Notes: a model not told the origin generated them from the sequence alone. 64,000 bases of DNA from Clostridiales bacterium (GCA_015069425.1 SVIP01000004.1:62001-126000), one strand, 5' to 3'; counted from the stretch's first letter, positions 29,563 through 38,904 are shown. Made by a program: numbers and translations.

Positions 29563-31436
29563 TGCTTAAGTCTAAAGAAGAATTACAAGCTTTGCGCTCT
29601 CAAGTCAAAGCAAGAATGGATGCAGAGATTAAGAGAATTATCGTTTGCGCAGGTGCAGGTTGCGTTTCAAAGGGTGCACTTAAGATTTACGATAAGTTTG
29701 CGGAAATTATGAAAGCAAAAGGGGTTAATTTTTCGCTTGAACTTCAAAAAGAACCGCACTCTGATAGCGTTAGATTAAAAGAAAGTGGTTGTCATGGTTT
29801 CTGTGAAATTGGACCTCTTGTAAGAATTGAACCACAAGGTTGGTTATACGTTAAAGTTAAAGTAGAAGATTGTGAAGATATTATCGAACAAACTATTATT
29901 AACGGCAAATGTGTTGACAGACTTGCCTATACAGAAAACGGTGAAGTTTATAGAGAGCAAAAGGAAATTCCTTTCTATAAAAAGCAAACTAGATTAATTT
30001 TGGATAATTGTGATAAAATTGACGCAACATCTATAGAAGAATACCTTGCAACGGGTGGTTATACTGCGCTTGAAAAAGTACTCTTCGATATGGATGCTGA
30101 AAGCGTTATTAACGAGATTTCAGAGTCTGGTCTCCGTGGTCGTGGCGGTGGTGGATTCCCTGCTGGTAGAAAGTGGAGCCAAGTTGCTAGACAAAAGAAC
30201 TTCCCCAAATACGTAGTATGTAACGGTGACGAGGGTGACCCCGGTGCGTTTATGGATAGATCTGTTATGGAAGACGATCCACACCGCTTACTTGAAGGTA
30301 TGATTATTGCTGGTATCGCTTGTGGTGCTAACGACGGTTATATTTACGTTCGTGCGGAATATCCAAAGGCTGTTGCAAGATTGGAGCTTGCTATTAAGCA
30401 AGCAACCGAACTTGGTTTGTTAGGCGAAAATATTTTGGGTTCTGGCTTTAACTTTAATATGCACATTAACCGTGGTGCAGGTGCGTTCGTTTGTGGTGAA
30501 GGTTCTGCTCTTACTGCATCAATTGAAGGTAAACGTGGTATGCCTAGAACTAAACCTCCTCGTACGGTTGAACACGGTTTATTTGATAAACCTACAGTAC
30601 TTAATAACGTTGAAACGTACGCAAACGTATCTACTATTATTAACAATGGTAGCGAATGGTTTAAGAAAATCGGTACGGAAAATTCAACAGGAACAAAAAC
30701 TTTTGCTCTTACTGGTAATATCAAAAACGCAGGCCTTATAGAAGTACCTATGGGAACAACTCTCCGTGAGGTTATTTTTGATATTGGTGGTGGAATGAGA
30801 GACGGCGGGGAATTTAAAGCCGTTCAAATTGGTGGCCCGTCAGGCGGATGCCTTACCGAAGAACATTTTGATTTGCCACTTGATTTCGATTCGCTTTCTA
30901 AAGTTGGTGCAATCATAGGTTCTGGTGGTCTTGTTGTTATGGACAAGAAAACTTGTATGGTAGAAGTTGCAAGATTCTTTATGGACTTTACCCAAAAAGA
31001 AAGTTGCGGTAAGTGTGTTCCTTGTAGAGAAGGCACAAAACGCATGCTTGAAATTCTTAACCGTATAGTTGATGGAAAAGGCGAAGATGGAGATATAGAG
31101 TTACTTAAAGAACTCGGCGAAGCAATCTCTAAGACGGCGCTTTGCGGTTTAGGTAAAACTGCAGCAGGTCCAGTATTATCTACTATTAAATACTTTGAAG
31201 ACGAATATAGAGCGCATATTTACGACAAGAAATGCCCCGCAGGAGCATGTCAAAAATTAAAAACGATTAGTATTGATAAAGACCTTTGTAAAGGTTGCTC
31301 TAAGTGTGCAAGAAATTGTCCTGTTGGTGCAATCAAGGGTGAAATTAAAAAGCCGTTTGAGATTGACCAAAAACTTTGTATTAAGTGTGGCGCATGTCTT
31401 TCTAACTGCCCGTTTGGCGCAATAAAGGAGAATTAA
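29562..31436 (+). CDS. hydB: Electron-bifurcating [FeFe] hydrogenase subunit HydB (NuoF-like)
   Basis: A 624-residue flavoprotein that handles NADH. An N-terminal thioredoxin-like [2Fe-2S] domain (about 20-115) has CAGAGC and SGCHGFCEIGP. The FMN- and NAD-binding core begins SGLRGRGGGGFPAGRKW (near 190) and includes YVVCNGDEGDPGAF. A [4Fe-4S] site reads CGKCVPCREGTKR (near 485). Two C-terminal ferredoxin motifs are CKGCSKCARNCPVGA and CIKCGACLSNCPFGA (about 577-620). This exact domain chain defines HydB/HndC of bifurcating hydrogenases. It overlaps hydC by one base, and hydA starts two bases after its stop. Confidence 0.95.
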   Translation: MLKSKEELQALRSQVKARMDAEIKRIIVCAGAGCVSKGALKIYDKFAEIMKAKGVNFSLELQKEPHSDSVRLKESGCHGFCEIGPLVRIEPQGWLYVKVKVEDCEDIIEQTIINGKCVDRLAYTENGEVYREQKEIPFYKKQTRLILDNCDKIDATSIEEYLATGGYTALEKVLFDMDAESVINEISESGLRGRGGGGFPAGRKWSQVARQKNFPKYVVCNGDEGDPGAFMDRSVMEDDPHRLLEGMIIAGIACGANDGYIYVRAEYPKAVARLELAIKQATELGLLGENILGSGFNFNMHINRGAGAFVCGEGSALTASIEGKRGMPRTKPPRTVEHGLFDKPTVLNNVETYANVSTIINNGSEWFKKIGTENSTGTKTFALTGNIKNAGLIEVPMGTTLREVIFDIGGGMRDGGEFKAVQIGGPSGGCLTEEHFDLPLDFDSLSKVGAIIGSGGLVVMDKKTCMVEVARFFMDFTQKESCGKCVPCREGTKRMLEILNRIVDGKGEDGDIELLKELGEAISKTALCGLGKTAAGPVLSTIKYFEDEYRAHIYDKKCPAGACQKLKTISIDKDLCKGCSKCARNCPVGAIKGEIKKPFEIDQKLCIKCGACLSNCPFGAIKEN

Positions 31437-31438
31437 TT

Positions 31439-33157
31439 ATGAGTGAATATATGATTATTGACGGTATTAAAGCGGAAATTAACGGCGAAAAGAACGTTTT
31501 AGAACTTGCTAGAAAAGTTGGCATAGAAATTCCTGCTTTTTGTTACGATCCAGAATTATCAATCTACGGTGCGTGCAGAATGTGTATGTTCGAGGACGAA
31601 CGCGGTAGGCTTGATGCGGCTTGTTCAACTATCCCTAAAGCAGGTATGGTAATTAAAACAAACACCGCTAAACTTCGTAAGTATAGAAAAATGATACTTG
31701 AATTGTTGCTCGCAAATCACTGTAGAGATTGTACTACGTGTCACATGAGCGGTAAATGTAAACTTCAAGAATTTGCATATAAATTCAATATTGAAAACGT
31801 ACGTTTTCCCAACAATTCTTGCTCACTTACTTCTGACCAATCTTCTTACAGTATCGTAAGAACTCCAAGTAAATGTATTCTTTGCGGTAAATGTGTTAGA
31901 ATGTGTAACGAAGTTCAATCGGTTGGCGCAATAGATTACGCTTTCCGTGGTTCAAAAATGAAAATTTCTACCGCATTTGACGGTGATATAGCAAATTCAC
32001 CATGCGTTGGCTGTGGTCAATGTGCGGCAGTTTGTCCTACTGGTGCTATCACTATCCGTGACGATGCTGACCTTGTATGGCAAGCAATCGGTAATCCCGA
32101 CGTTGAAGTTTCCGTTCAAGTTGCACCAGCAGTTAGAGTTGGTCTTAGTAAGGAATTCGGCTTTGAAGAGGGTGAAAACGTTATGGGTAAACTCATAACC
32201 GCTCTCCGTGAAATGGGCTTTGATAAGGTTTACGATACTAATATCGGTGCAGACCTTACAATTATGGAAGAATCTAACGAACTTATTCACAGAATTACTA
32301 AGGGTGGAAAACTCCCAATGTTTACCTCTTGCTGTCCTGCTTGGATAAGATTTGCGGAAGATAAATATCCCGACCTTTTAGATAACATTTCTACTTGTCG
32401 TTCACCAATGCAAATGCTTGCATCTACTGTTAAAGCAACGTATGAAGGCGAAAAGAAACATATCCACGTTGCAATTATGCCTTGCTCTGCTAAAAAGGAC
32501 GAAGCACGTCGTGAAAAGTTTAAGGATAAAGACGGTAATCCATTGGTTGATTACGTTCTTTCTACTCAAGACGTTGTTCGTATGATTCGTGAACACGGTA
32601 TTCACTTTGCAAGACTTGAAGAATCACTCCCCGACGTTCCATTTAAGGAATACACGGGCGCAAGCGTTATTTTCGGTGCGTCTGGTGGTGTTATGGAAGC
32701 GGCTCTTCGTACTGCGGTTGAAACTATTACGGGCGAAAAACTCGGTAACGTAGAATTTAAGGAAGTTCGTGGTATGGAAGGCGTTAAAGAGGCTGAATAT
32801 GACGTTAACGGTCTTAAAGTTAAAGTTGCCGTTGTTAGTGGACTTAAGAATGCTGCAACAATCTGTGATAAAGTAAGAGCAGGTGAGGCAGATTATCAAT
32901 TCATTGAAATTATGAGTTGCCCAGGTGGTTGCGTAAACGGTGGCGGTCAACCATTCGTTGATGCATTTACTCGTTCTGCGGTTGATTATAAGGGTATGCG
33001 TGCAAGTGGTCTTTATAATACCGACGCTGACATGAGTAGCAGAAAGAGTCACGAAAATTCAGCAGTAATGGCTTTATACGACAATTTCTTTGGTGAAATC
33101 GGTGGACACAAAGCACACGAATTATTACACACACATTATGAGCCTAAAAAGAAATAA
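31439..33157 (+). CDS. hydA: Electron-bifurcating [FeFe] hydrogenase catalytic subunit HydA
   Basis: A 572-residue group A3-type hydrogenase. An N-terminal [2Fe-2S] ferredoxin domain has CYDPELSIYGACRMC. Next comes a His-ligated [4Fe-4S] site (HCRDCTTCHMSGKC, about 98-111) and then two [4Fe-4S] motifs (CILCGKCVRMCNE, CVGCGQCAAVCPTGA). The H-cluster motifs are complete: TSCCPAW (about 297), MPCSAKKDEA (about 344) and EIMSCPGGCVNGGGQP (about 490). A small-subunit-like C-terminal domain follows (about 515-572). With HydB and HydC it should reversibly make H2 from NADH plus reduced ferredoxin. No maturase genes (hydE, hydF, hydG) are in the window. Confidence 0.96.
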   Translation: MSEYMIIDGIKAEINGEKNVLELARKVGIEIPAFCYDPELSIYGACRMCMFEDERGRLDAACSTIPKAGMVIKTNTAKLRKYRKMILELLLANHCRDCTTCHMSGKCKLQEFAYKFNIENVRFPNNSCSLTSDQSSYSIVRTPSKCILCGKCVRMCNEVQSVGAIDYAFRGSKMKISTAFDGDIANSPCVGCGQCAAVCPTGAITIRDDADLVWQAIGNPDVEVSVQVAPAVRVGLSKEFGFEEGENVMGKLITALREMGFDKVYDTNIGADLTIMEESNELIHRITKGGKLPMFTSCCPAWIRFAEDKYPDLLDNISTCRSPMQMLASTVKATYEGEKKHIHVAIMPCSAKKDEARREKFKDKDGNPLVDYVLSTQDVVRMIREHGIHFARLEESLPDVPFKEYTGASVIFGASGGVMEAALRTAVETITGEKLGNVEFKEVRGMEGVKEAEYDVNGLKVKVAVVSGLKNAATICDKVRAGEADYQFIEIMSCPGGCVNGGGQPFVDAFTRSAVDYKGMRASGLYNTDADMSSRKSHENSAVMALYDNFFGEIGGHKAHELLHTHYEPKKK

Positions 33158-33170
33158 TTAAATAAATAGC

Positions 33171-33208
33171 AAAAACTGCGTTGCAAAATTGCAACGCAGT
33201 TTTTTGTT
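33171..33208. terminator. Bidirectional terminator between hydA and trmO
   Basis: AAAACTGCGTTGCAA pairs perfectly with TTGCAACGCAGTTTT, flanked by A and T tracts. It lies between two converging genes and can stop both. Confidence 0.9.
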
Positions 33209-33892
33209 TTACACTTTTTCAATTTCTAAAACAGTCAAGGTTTTTTCTTTGACGGTGAACTTTATATTATAGTCGGAAAACCGCATTCCGTACGATTTAC
33301 CGTCCTCTTGATAGGAAGGGCGGGGGTCGTCCTCTAAGCACTCTTTTAAGGCGGAGAGTTGCTCTTTTGTGAAATATGAGCATATATTATCGGGTAAATT
33401 TAAGTTTAATTTGTAATCTACTTGATTATCTGCATAGCCACCGATAGCGTCAGTATGGCAATCGGTAAACGGAAGATATGGTTTAACGTCGTAAACGGGC
33501 GTTCCGTCAAGTAAGTCCGCTCCGCCAACAGTTAAGGATATGCACCCGTCAGAAAGAGTGTTTACTGAAATTAGTTTAACTGAAGATAAGCCTATATTGT
33601 TTGGACGGAAAGGACTTCTGCTTGCAAAAACCCCTACCTTTTTATTACCACCAAGTCTTGGAGGTCGTACGAGAGGCGTAAAGACGTCTTTATGTGCTTT
33701 AGAAAAATCAAAGATTAACCATAAGTGTGAAAAACTTTCAATTTCTCTAAAAGCATTAATATCGCTAAACTCTTTTAAGAACACTATTTCCGATATAATT
33801 GATGGGGCACGCCCGCTTTGGCGTGGAATACCAAATTTTTCCTTAAAATCGCTTTTAACAAACGCAATAGGGGTTATAAATTGTTTATCCAT
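33209..33892 (-). CDS. trmO: tRNA t6A37 N6-methyltransferase (TrmO/TsaA family)
   Basis: 227 residues of the UPF0066/TsaA fold, a SAM-dependent beta-barrel methyltransferase that adds the methyl group of m6t6A37 in threonine tRNA. Family motifs are PIAFVKSDFKEKFGIPRQSG at the N-terminus, FSHLWLIFDF near 58, the SAM-site run GVFASRSPFRPNNIGLS near 93-109, and GADLLDGTPVYDVKPYLP near 131. A C-terminal extension of about 60 residues is typical of the longer members. It is transcribed leftward. The Shine-Dalgarno is weak. Confidence 0.9.
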   Translation of the reverse strand: MDKQFITPIAFVKSDFKEKFGIPRQSGRAPSIISEIVFLKEFSDINAFREIESFSHLWLIFDFSKAHKDVFTPLVRPPRLGGNKKVGVFASRSPFRPNNIGLSSVKLISVNTLSDGCISLTVGGADLLDGTPVYDVKPYLPFTDCHTDAIGGYADNQVDYKLNLNLPDNICSYFTKEQLSALKECLEDDPRPSYQEDGKSYGMRFSDYNIKFTVKEKTLTVLEIEKV

Positions 33893-33908
33893 TAATAAAA
33901 ACCTAATA

Positions 33909-33934
33909 AAAAAACGGCTAATGCCGTTTTTTTT
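33909..33934 (-). terminator. Intrinsic terminator between TSCPD gene and trmO
   Basis: On the minus strand, AAAACGGC-ATTA-GCCGTTTT is followed by a T run. It sits just downstream of the TSCPD gene and could limit read-through into trmO. Confidence 0.65.
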
Positions 33935-33936
33935 GA

Positions 33937-34209
33937 CTATTTTTTCTTTTGTTCGGGGGAGTTTAGTTTTTGCTTGTAATCTTCAAGAGCGAGAGCGAGT
34001 TGGTCGCCACAAGAAGTGTTACTTCTGCATTTGATGCCTTTAAGTGTTGAAATAACTTCGTCAACAGGTTTTCCGTCAACTAACCTTGCAACTGCTTGCA
34101 AGTTACCACTACATCCACCGATAAATTTCACGTTTTTAACCGTCATATCATCTGTAACTTCAAATAAGATTTGTCTGGAACAAGTTCCTCTGGTCATGTA
34201 AGTTTGCAT
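33937..34209 (-). CDS. TSCPD-domain (TIGR03905-type) four-cysteine protein
   Basis: 90 residues from ATG 34209, chosen because AGGAGAA (minus strand) lies seven bases upstream; an upstream in-frame start at 34236 lacks a site. The protein shows TRGTCSRQI, VKFIGGCSGNLQAVARL, GIKCRSNTSCGDQLALAL. This is the small TSCPD-type domain with four conserved cysteines that is otherwise appended to class II ribonucleotide reductases. Stand-alone copies (TIGR03905) are frequent in clostridia; their role is unknown, and metal binding or nucleic-acid contact is suggested by the cysteines. Confidence 0.85.
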   Translation of the reverse strand: MQTYMTRGTCSRQILFEVTDDMTVKNVKFIGGCSGNLQAVARLVDGKPVDEVISTLKGIKCRSNTSCGDQLALALEDYKQKLNSPEQKKK

Positions 34210-34228
34210 CTTTATTCTCCTAAAACTT

Positions 34229-34759
34229 CTAATCAACTAAATTTTCATAAACGGTTCTATAAACGTCCGCTGCTTTTTCGCCCCATTTTTTATAAATATC
34301 TTTGGCGATTTGGCGGTTGGGGACTACAAGTTTTAGTTCCAAAACCGGTTGTGCAGGTTCTATAATCTTTAAAAACGCCGTATATGTTCCGTCTTTATTC
34401 ATAAAGTAATCGGCAACGCATTCTTGTTTTCTGCGATATTTTGCACGGTTGCTTTTTATAAATAAGGAGATTTCTTCACGGGTAGATGCCGGGATATTAA
34501 TAAAAAAGTTAGCAAGGCAAATTCTTCCATCGGGCGTAATAGTATAAAGAGGTTCGCCTTCGTTACCAATATTATAAATCCAGCCACAGTCTAGTAGTTG
34601 GTTTAAAATCGGTTGGCAATCCATATATGCTAACCAGTTGTTCGAAGAGCAACACATATCCAGTACCGTATTTTCTGAAAGGGGTACTTCCATTTTGTCG
34701 AAAACGAACAATAATATTAATTTGTTTAATGACGAATCACCTTTGACTTGCATAAACAA
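34229..34759 (-). CDS. DUF4364 family protein
   Basis: 176 residues. The N-terminal half looks like a winged helix (LNKLILLFVFDKMEVPLSENTV, then a helix pair, then EPLYTITPDGRICL as wing) and matches the DUF4364 pattern. The C-terminal half is an alpha/beta domain (YTAFLKIIEPAQPVLELKLVVPNRQIAKDI). TTG 34759 is five bases after GGAG and is the better start by spacing; ATG 34753 is two codons further on. The gene is divergent from the unknown gene at 34915. DUF4364 proteins are clostridial and probably transcriptional regulators. Confidence 0.85.
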   Translation of the reverse strand: MFMQVKGDSSLNKLILLFVFDKMEVPLSENTVLDMCCSSNNWLAYMDCQPILNQLLDCGWIYNIGNEGEPLYTITPDGRICLANFFINIPASTREEISLFIKSNRAKYRRKQECVADYFMNKDGTYTAFLKIIEPAQPVLELKLVVPNRQIAKDIYKKWGEKAADVYRTVYENLVD

Positions 34760-34782
34760 TAAATCTCCATATTACCTGTTTA

Positions 34783-34810
34783 ATTATATCACAAAAAACA
34801 AATTTGTAAA
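34783..34810 (-). promoter_or_regulatory. Promoter of the DUF4364 operon
   Basis: On the minus strand TTTACA, 16-base spacer and TATAAT, with TGA just before the -10 (extended -10). The divergent plus-strand promoter at 34851-34879 lies only about 40 bases away. Confidence 0.65.
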
Positions 34811-34850
34811 GAACTTTAATGAAAATTTTGCAAAAATATGACAAAAAAAG

Positions 34851-34879
34851 TTTATAAAGGCGTATTAATGTGTTATAAT
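34851..34879 (+). promoter_or_regulatory. Candidate promoter of the 34915 gene
   Basis: Perfect TATAAT (34874-34879) preceded by TGT (extended -10), with a poor -35 (TTTATA) 17 bases upstream. Confidence 0.55.
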
Positions 34880-34914
34880 TACAATGTTATAGTGTTATTT
34901 TGGAGGAGAATGCT

Positions 34915-35727
34915 TTGACTAAAAGAGAAGAATTAGATTTGTTTTTGGAAAGAAGTCAAGATTTAATTACGAGCAAGTATATTTTAGCAGACGTTAAACT
35001 TGCTAACTTTTTGAAAGTTATTGCAATGTCAGATACTCTTTTGGCATTATTTCAAAACTGTTTGACCGATTTTGACTATACGTTTGCACAAAAGAAATAT
35101 TTAGTTAAGGCACAGAACGTATCTGTTGATAAGGGTGAATTTAAAATGCCACCAAATTCGAGAGAATTACTTGCTTTTACTTTTACTGTGCTTGTGGATA
35201 TTGATGCTAAGCGCATAAACTTCGGTGACTTCTTAAATAAATATTTCTTTGTAGATGGCAGTAGTTTTTCGTCATACAATGCATTTATTGAAAGTATGAT
35301 TAAGCCATTTGTTGGAGCTGTAAGAGCGCTTATGGAAAGCGTGATTGAAGGTAAACTTCAAGATCCAATCGAAGCGCTTGTTGAAGAAGAAAAACGCCGT
35401 GCGGAAGAAAAAGAAAAGCGCGAACTTGAGGCGAGAAAAGAAAAGGAATTACTCCAAAAAGCGTACGGAACAAGCATCAAGACTATAAAGAGTGCACTTA
35501 TTGAGGATAAAAAGAAGATTACTAAGAGCAAACTGAAAGATAACGCAAAAGAAGAAATCACTTTAATTATAGATATGTTTGCAAACGTAATAGAAAGTGA
35601 AGATAAAGACGCTATTAATTACGCTTTTATTGCTTATAAATACCTTGCAAAAAGCAAACCGTTTTTATTTTTTAATAGAATTAGTAAAATATCTAAATGC
35701 ATTAAGGACGTTGTAAATGGACTTTAA
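34915..35727 (+). CDS. Unknown conserved-looking cytoplasmic protein with charged helical middle
   Basis: 270 residues from TTG 34915, chosen because GGAGGAG ends six bases before it; the frame is open back to 34900, but that would place the start upstream of its own ribosome site. I do not recognise the family. Residues about 1-150 are mixed helical with hydrophobic segments (VKLANFLKVIAMSDTLLALF). Residues about 152-190 are an E/K/R-rich helix likely to form a coiled coil. The C-terminal part is helical (INYAFIAYKYLAKSKPFLFF). No signal peptide or clear membrane helix. It overlaps the NUDIX gene by 11 bases, so the two are coupled. Confidence 0.7.
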   Translation: MTKREELDLFLERSQDLITSKYILADVKLANFLKVIAMSDTLLALFQNCLTDFDYTFAQKKYLVKAQNVSVDKGEFKMPPNSRELLAFTFTVLVDIDAKRINFGDFLNKYFFVDGSSFSSYNAFIESMIKPFVGAVRALMESVIEGKLQDPIEALVEEEKRRAEEKEKRELEARKEKELLQKAYGTSIKTIKSALIEDKKKITKSKLKDNAKEEITLIIDMFANVIESEDKDAINYAFIAYKYLAKSKPFLFFNRISKISKCIKDVVNGL

Positions 35728-36238
35728 GGAAAAGACTAAACTAAAAAATTACGTTTATCGAGGCAAAATTTTAAATCTTAGAAAAGACCAAGTCCTCTTG
35801 CCAGACGGTAACGAGGCTGTTAGAGAAATAGTCGAGCATAGTGGCGGTAGTGCCGTTTATTGTGAAGTAGACGATAAAATTTTGTTTGTTAAGCAATATA
35901 GATATGCTTACGCTAGTGAACTTTTAGAACTTCCCGCAGGAAAGCGTAACGAGGGCGAAAGCCCTGAAATTACCGCTCTCCGTGAACTTGAAGAGGAAGG
36001 CGGTGTTAAGGCGGAAGCTGTGGAGAAAATGTTTGAAATTTATCCATCTCCTGGTTACACTAACGAGAAAATTTATATTTATAAAGCAATAAACGTTGTA
36101 AAGACGAAAATGCATCTTGATGAAGATGAGTTTTTAACTAGCGTTTGGGTGGAAAAAGATAAGGTTAAAGAAATGATTGAAAATGGAGAAATTAAAGATG
36201 CAAAAACTTTAATTGCACTCCTACATTTATTGAAGTAG
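35717..36238 (+). CDS. NUDIX hydrolase, ADP-ribose pyrophosphatase-like
   Basis: 173 residues. A full Nudix box G-x5-E-x7-REL-x-EE-x-G is present (GKRNEGESPEITALRELEEE, about 75-94). The protein opens with the YRGKILNLRKDQV strand and the EHSGGSAVY motif of the ADP-ribose pyrophosphatase (NudF/YqkG) group, which cleaves ADP-ribose to AMP and ribose-5-phosphate. The proline-rich SPGYTNEKI after the box (about 110) is typical of this substrate class. AAGGA is eight bases upstream of ATG 35717, inside the preceding gene. The NudF assignment is likely; the exact substrate is not proven. Confidence 0.88.
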   Translation: MDFKEKTKLKNYVYRGKILNLRKDQVLLPDGNEAVREIVEHSGGSAVYCEVDDKILFVKQYRYAYASELLELPAGKRNEGESPEITALRELEEEGGVKAEAVEKMFEIYPSPGYTNEKIYIYKAINVVKTKMHLDEDEFLTSVWVEKDKVKEMIENGEIKDAKTLIALLHLLK

Positions 36239-36272
36239 TAAATACAATTTATTAAAAGGACAGGATATTATT

Positions 36273-38096
36273 TTGAAAAGGACAGACGTAAGAAACGTGG
36301 CAATAATCGCCCACGTAGACCATGGCAAGACAACTTTAGTAAACGAAATGTTGAAGCAAGGCGGAATTTTCCGTGATAATCAAGAAGTTATGGACAGGGT
36401 TATGGACTCTGGAGATTTAGAAAGAGAGCGTGGTATTACAATTTTAGCGAAAAACACTTCTGCTTTTTATAACGGCGTAAAAATTAATATTGTCGATACG
36501 CCAGGGCATGCTGACTTCGGTGGAGAAGTTGAACGTGTTCTTAAAATGGTAAACGGAGTTTTAGTTTTGGTTGACGCATGTGAGGGGCCTATGCCTCAAA
36601 CGAGATTCGTTATGCAAAAGGCATTAGAACTAAATCATAAACTAATAATTGTTGTTAATAAAATTGACCGTCCCGACGCAAGATTATCTGAAGTCCAAGA
36701 CGAAATTTTAGAGCTTTTATTTGACCTTAATGCAAGCGACGAGCAGATTGATAGCCCAATTATTTTTTGCTCTGGCAGAGCGGGGACGGCAAGTACCGAT
36801 TACAAAGTTCCAGGTAAGGATTTAACGCCGTTATTCGATATGATTGTAAATCATTTTGACCCACAGGAAGTAGATATGGATGCTCCTTTCCAAATGCTCG
36901 TTTCATCTATTGACTACAATGAGTATGTTGGTAGAATAGGTATTGGTAGAATTGAGCGTGGTCAAATTGCAATAAATCAAGAAGTTCAAACTTGTAACTA
37001 TAACGTTACGGGCAAAGAAATGAAAGGGAAAATGGTAAGTATTTACCAAATAGAAGGCTTAAATAGGGTACAAGTTGAAAGTGCTAAAGCGGGCGATATT
37101 ATCTGCTTTAGCGGATTAGAAAATATTTCGATTGGGGACACTGTATGTTCACCAGAACTGGTTGAGCCTGTTCCTTTCGTTAAAATTTCCGAACCGACGG
37201 TAGAGATGCTCTTTTCTGTAAACGATAGTCCGTTTGCAGGAAAAGAGGGGAAATTTGTTACCACTCGTCATCTTAGAGATAGATTATTTAAAGAAATGCT
37301 AAAAGACGTTTCTTTAAGGGTTGAGGAAACCGATTCTGCCGACTCTTATAGGGTGTGCGGTAGGGGTGAAATGCACCTTTCAATTTTAATTGAAACTATG
37401 CGTCGAGCAGGATATGAGTTCCAAGTAGGCGCGCCAAAAGTTATGTATAAAAATGACGGCGATAAGATTTTAGAGCCGATGGAAAGACTTGTGGTAGACG
37501 TTCCCGAAGATAAAACAGGCAGTGTTTTTTCAAGCATGGGCGTTAGAAAAGGCGAACTTTTGCAGATGGAAAATATCGGTAGCCGTATTAGACTAGAGTT
37601 TAAAGTTCCTGCGAGAGGCTTGTTTGGATATAAGAGCCAATTCTTGACTGAAACTAGAGGCGAGGGCGTTTTTAATACTCTTTTCTTTGGGTACGAAGAG
37701 TTTAAAGGGGAAATCGAAAGGCGTTCTACAGGCTCACTCGTTGCGTTTGAAACGGGCGAAGCAGTAACTTACGGACTTTTCAACGCACAAGGAAGAGGAC
37801 AACTCTTTATCGGTGCTGGTACACAAGTTTACGAGGGTATGGTCGTGGGTGTTTCTCCTAAAAATGAAGATATCAGTGTAAACGTATGCAAGAAAAAACA
37901 TTTAACTAATACCCGTGCGTCTGGTTCTGACGACGCACTTCGTCTAGAAACGCCAAAACTAATGAGCCTAGAAGAAGCTATGGAATTTATTAACGATGAC
38001 GAAATGTTAGAAATAACACCTAAAAACGTTAGAATACGTAAGAAAACCTTAGACACCGAAATGAGACTTAAGCGTAAAGCAAAAGGTTTAGAATAA
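36273..38096 (+). CDS. typA: Ribosome-associated GTPase TypA/BipA
   Basis: A 607-residue translational GTPase of the EF-G/LepA family acting on 50S assembly and stress adaptation. G1 is AHVDHGKTT (13-21), G2 is RGITI (near 53), G3 is DTPGHADF (near 74) and G4 is NKID (near 128). The BipA-specific C-terminal domain is present (near 485-600). The start is TTG 36273 behind AAAAGGACAGGA. It ends in a strong terminator. Confidence 0.97.
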   Translation: MKRTDVRNVAIIAHVDHGKTTLVNEMLKQGGIFRDNQEVMDRVMDSGDLERERGITILAKNTSAFYNGVKINIVDTPGHADFGGEVERVLKMVNGVLVLVDACEGPMPQTRFVMQKALELNHKLIIVVNKIDRPDARLSEVQDEILELLFDLNASDEQIDSPIIFCSGRAGTASTDYKVPGKDLTPLFDMIVNHFDPQEVDMDAPFQMLVSSIDYNEYVGRIGIGRIERGQIAINQEVQTCNYNVTGKEMKGKMVSIYQIEGLNRVQVESAKAGDIICFSGLENISIGDTVCSPELVEPVPFVKISEPTVEMLFSVNDSPFAGKEGKFVTTRHLRDRLFKEMLKDVSLRVEETDSADSYRVCGRGEMHLSILIETMRRAGYEFQVGAPKVMYKNDGDKILEPMERLVVDVPEDKTGSVFSSMGVRKGELLQMENIGSRIRLEFKVPARGLFGYKSQFLTETRGEGVFNTLFFGYEEFKGEIERRSTGSLVAFETGEAVTYGLFNAQGRGQLFIGAGTQVYEGMVVGVSPKNEDISVNVCKKKHLTNTRASGSDDALRLETPKLMSLEEAMEFINDDEMLEITPKNVRIRKKTLDTEMRLKRKAKGLE

Positions 38097-38110
38097 TTTT
38101 AATATTTAAT

Positions 38111-38150
38111 AAAAAAAGGCGTTCGCAAATTTTGCGAACGCCTTTTTTTA
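38111..38150. terminator. Bidirectional terminator between typA and araC-type gene
   Basis: AAAAAGGCGTTCGCAAA pairs with TTTGCGAACGCCTTTTT around one base, flanked by A/T tracts, between converging genes. Confidence 0.9.
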
Positions 38151-38894
38151 TGCCTTGTAGGTTTTTTTATATTCTGAGGGAGAGACATTAAATCTTTTTT
38201 TGAATAGTTTTGAAAATTGTGCAGTGTCGTAAAAACCACACTCTAAGGCTATTTCCGTAATGCTTTTTTGTGTCTTTTCTAGTAGCGTTTGTGCTTTGTT
38301 CATTCGTTTTTGTATTATAAACTGTTTTGGGGAAAGTTTAAGATGTTTTGTGAAAATATGCCTAAAATGACTTGCACTGTAATTATACGTTTTTGCTAGG
38401 CTTTCTAAAGTTATAGGACTACTTAAATTTTCTTCAATATAGTTATCTAGGTTAGAAAAAATTTTATCAAAACTCTTATTTGTTACTTCTTTTAACGGTC
38501 TATTTAGATAAAGAAAAAGCAATTCAAACTGTTTGTCTATTATATCTTCAAAACCGCTTTTTTGTTCAACCATTTCAGTGAGCATGTTTTCTATTAAATT
38601 TTTTATTGTATTGTCTGCAGAAAACTTTCCTGTAGGTACGTTTGTTTTATTTTTATCTACGTAAAATCCAATTACCGTATTTACACTATTTAAAAAGTTG
38701 ATTTCATCGTGTAAGGTCAAAGGGTCTACTATAATTATGTCCCCAGCGCTATAATTAAGAAGTTCTTCTTTATATTTTACAGTGCCTTTTCCCGTTGCGT
38801 AATAAACTAATTCATAACAACCGTGTGTGTGAATTGGAACGGAAATAGGTTTTTCGTGTATAACTTTGTAAATAAAATCAATTTTAAAATTCAT
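38148..38894 (-). CDS. AraC family transcriptional regulator with cupin sensor
   Basis: 248 residues. The N-terminal cupin domain (about 1-95; HTHGCYELVYYATGKGTVKY and GDIIIVDPLTLHDE) binds a small effector, probably a sugar. A helical linker leads to the C-terminal double helix-turn-helix (about 150-246), with SASHFRHIFTKHLKLSPKQF and the family signature ITEIALECGFYDTAQFSKLF. It is divergent from the ROK-SIS-GH3 operon, so it is most likely the activator of those genes and their substrate or a derived phosphate the effector. No strong Shine-Dalgarno is seen. Confidence 0.9.
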   Translation of the reverse strand: MNFKIDFIYKVIHEKPISVPIHTHGCYELVYYATGKGTVKYKEELLNYSAGDIIIVDPLTLHDEINFLNSVNTVIGFYVDKNKTNVPTGKFSADNTIKNLIENMLTEMVEQKSGFEDIIDKQFELLFLYLNRPLKEVTNKSFDKIFSNLDNYIEENLSSPITLESLAKTYNYSASHFRHIFTKHLKLSPKQFIIQKRMNKAQTLLEKTQKSITEIALECGFYDTAQFSKLFKKRFNVSPSEYKKTYKA

Positions 38895-38904
38895 AATTAT
38901 TTAT

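Noticed and set aside
29089-31436. Respiratory complex I subunits NuoE/NuoF
   Set aside because: The immediate third gene is an [FeFe] hydrogenase and HydB has the extra N- and C-terminal iron-sulfur domains of bifurcating hydrogenases; no other nuo genes are present.
33540-34034. 164-residue plus-strand open frame across trmO and the next gap
   Set aside because: It runs through a terminator and antisense to two well-supported genes; no ribosome site.
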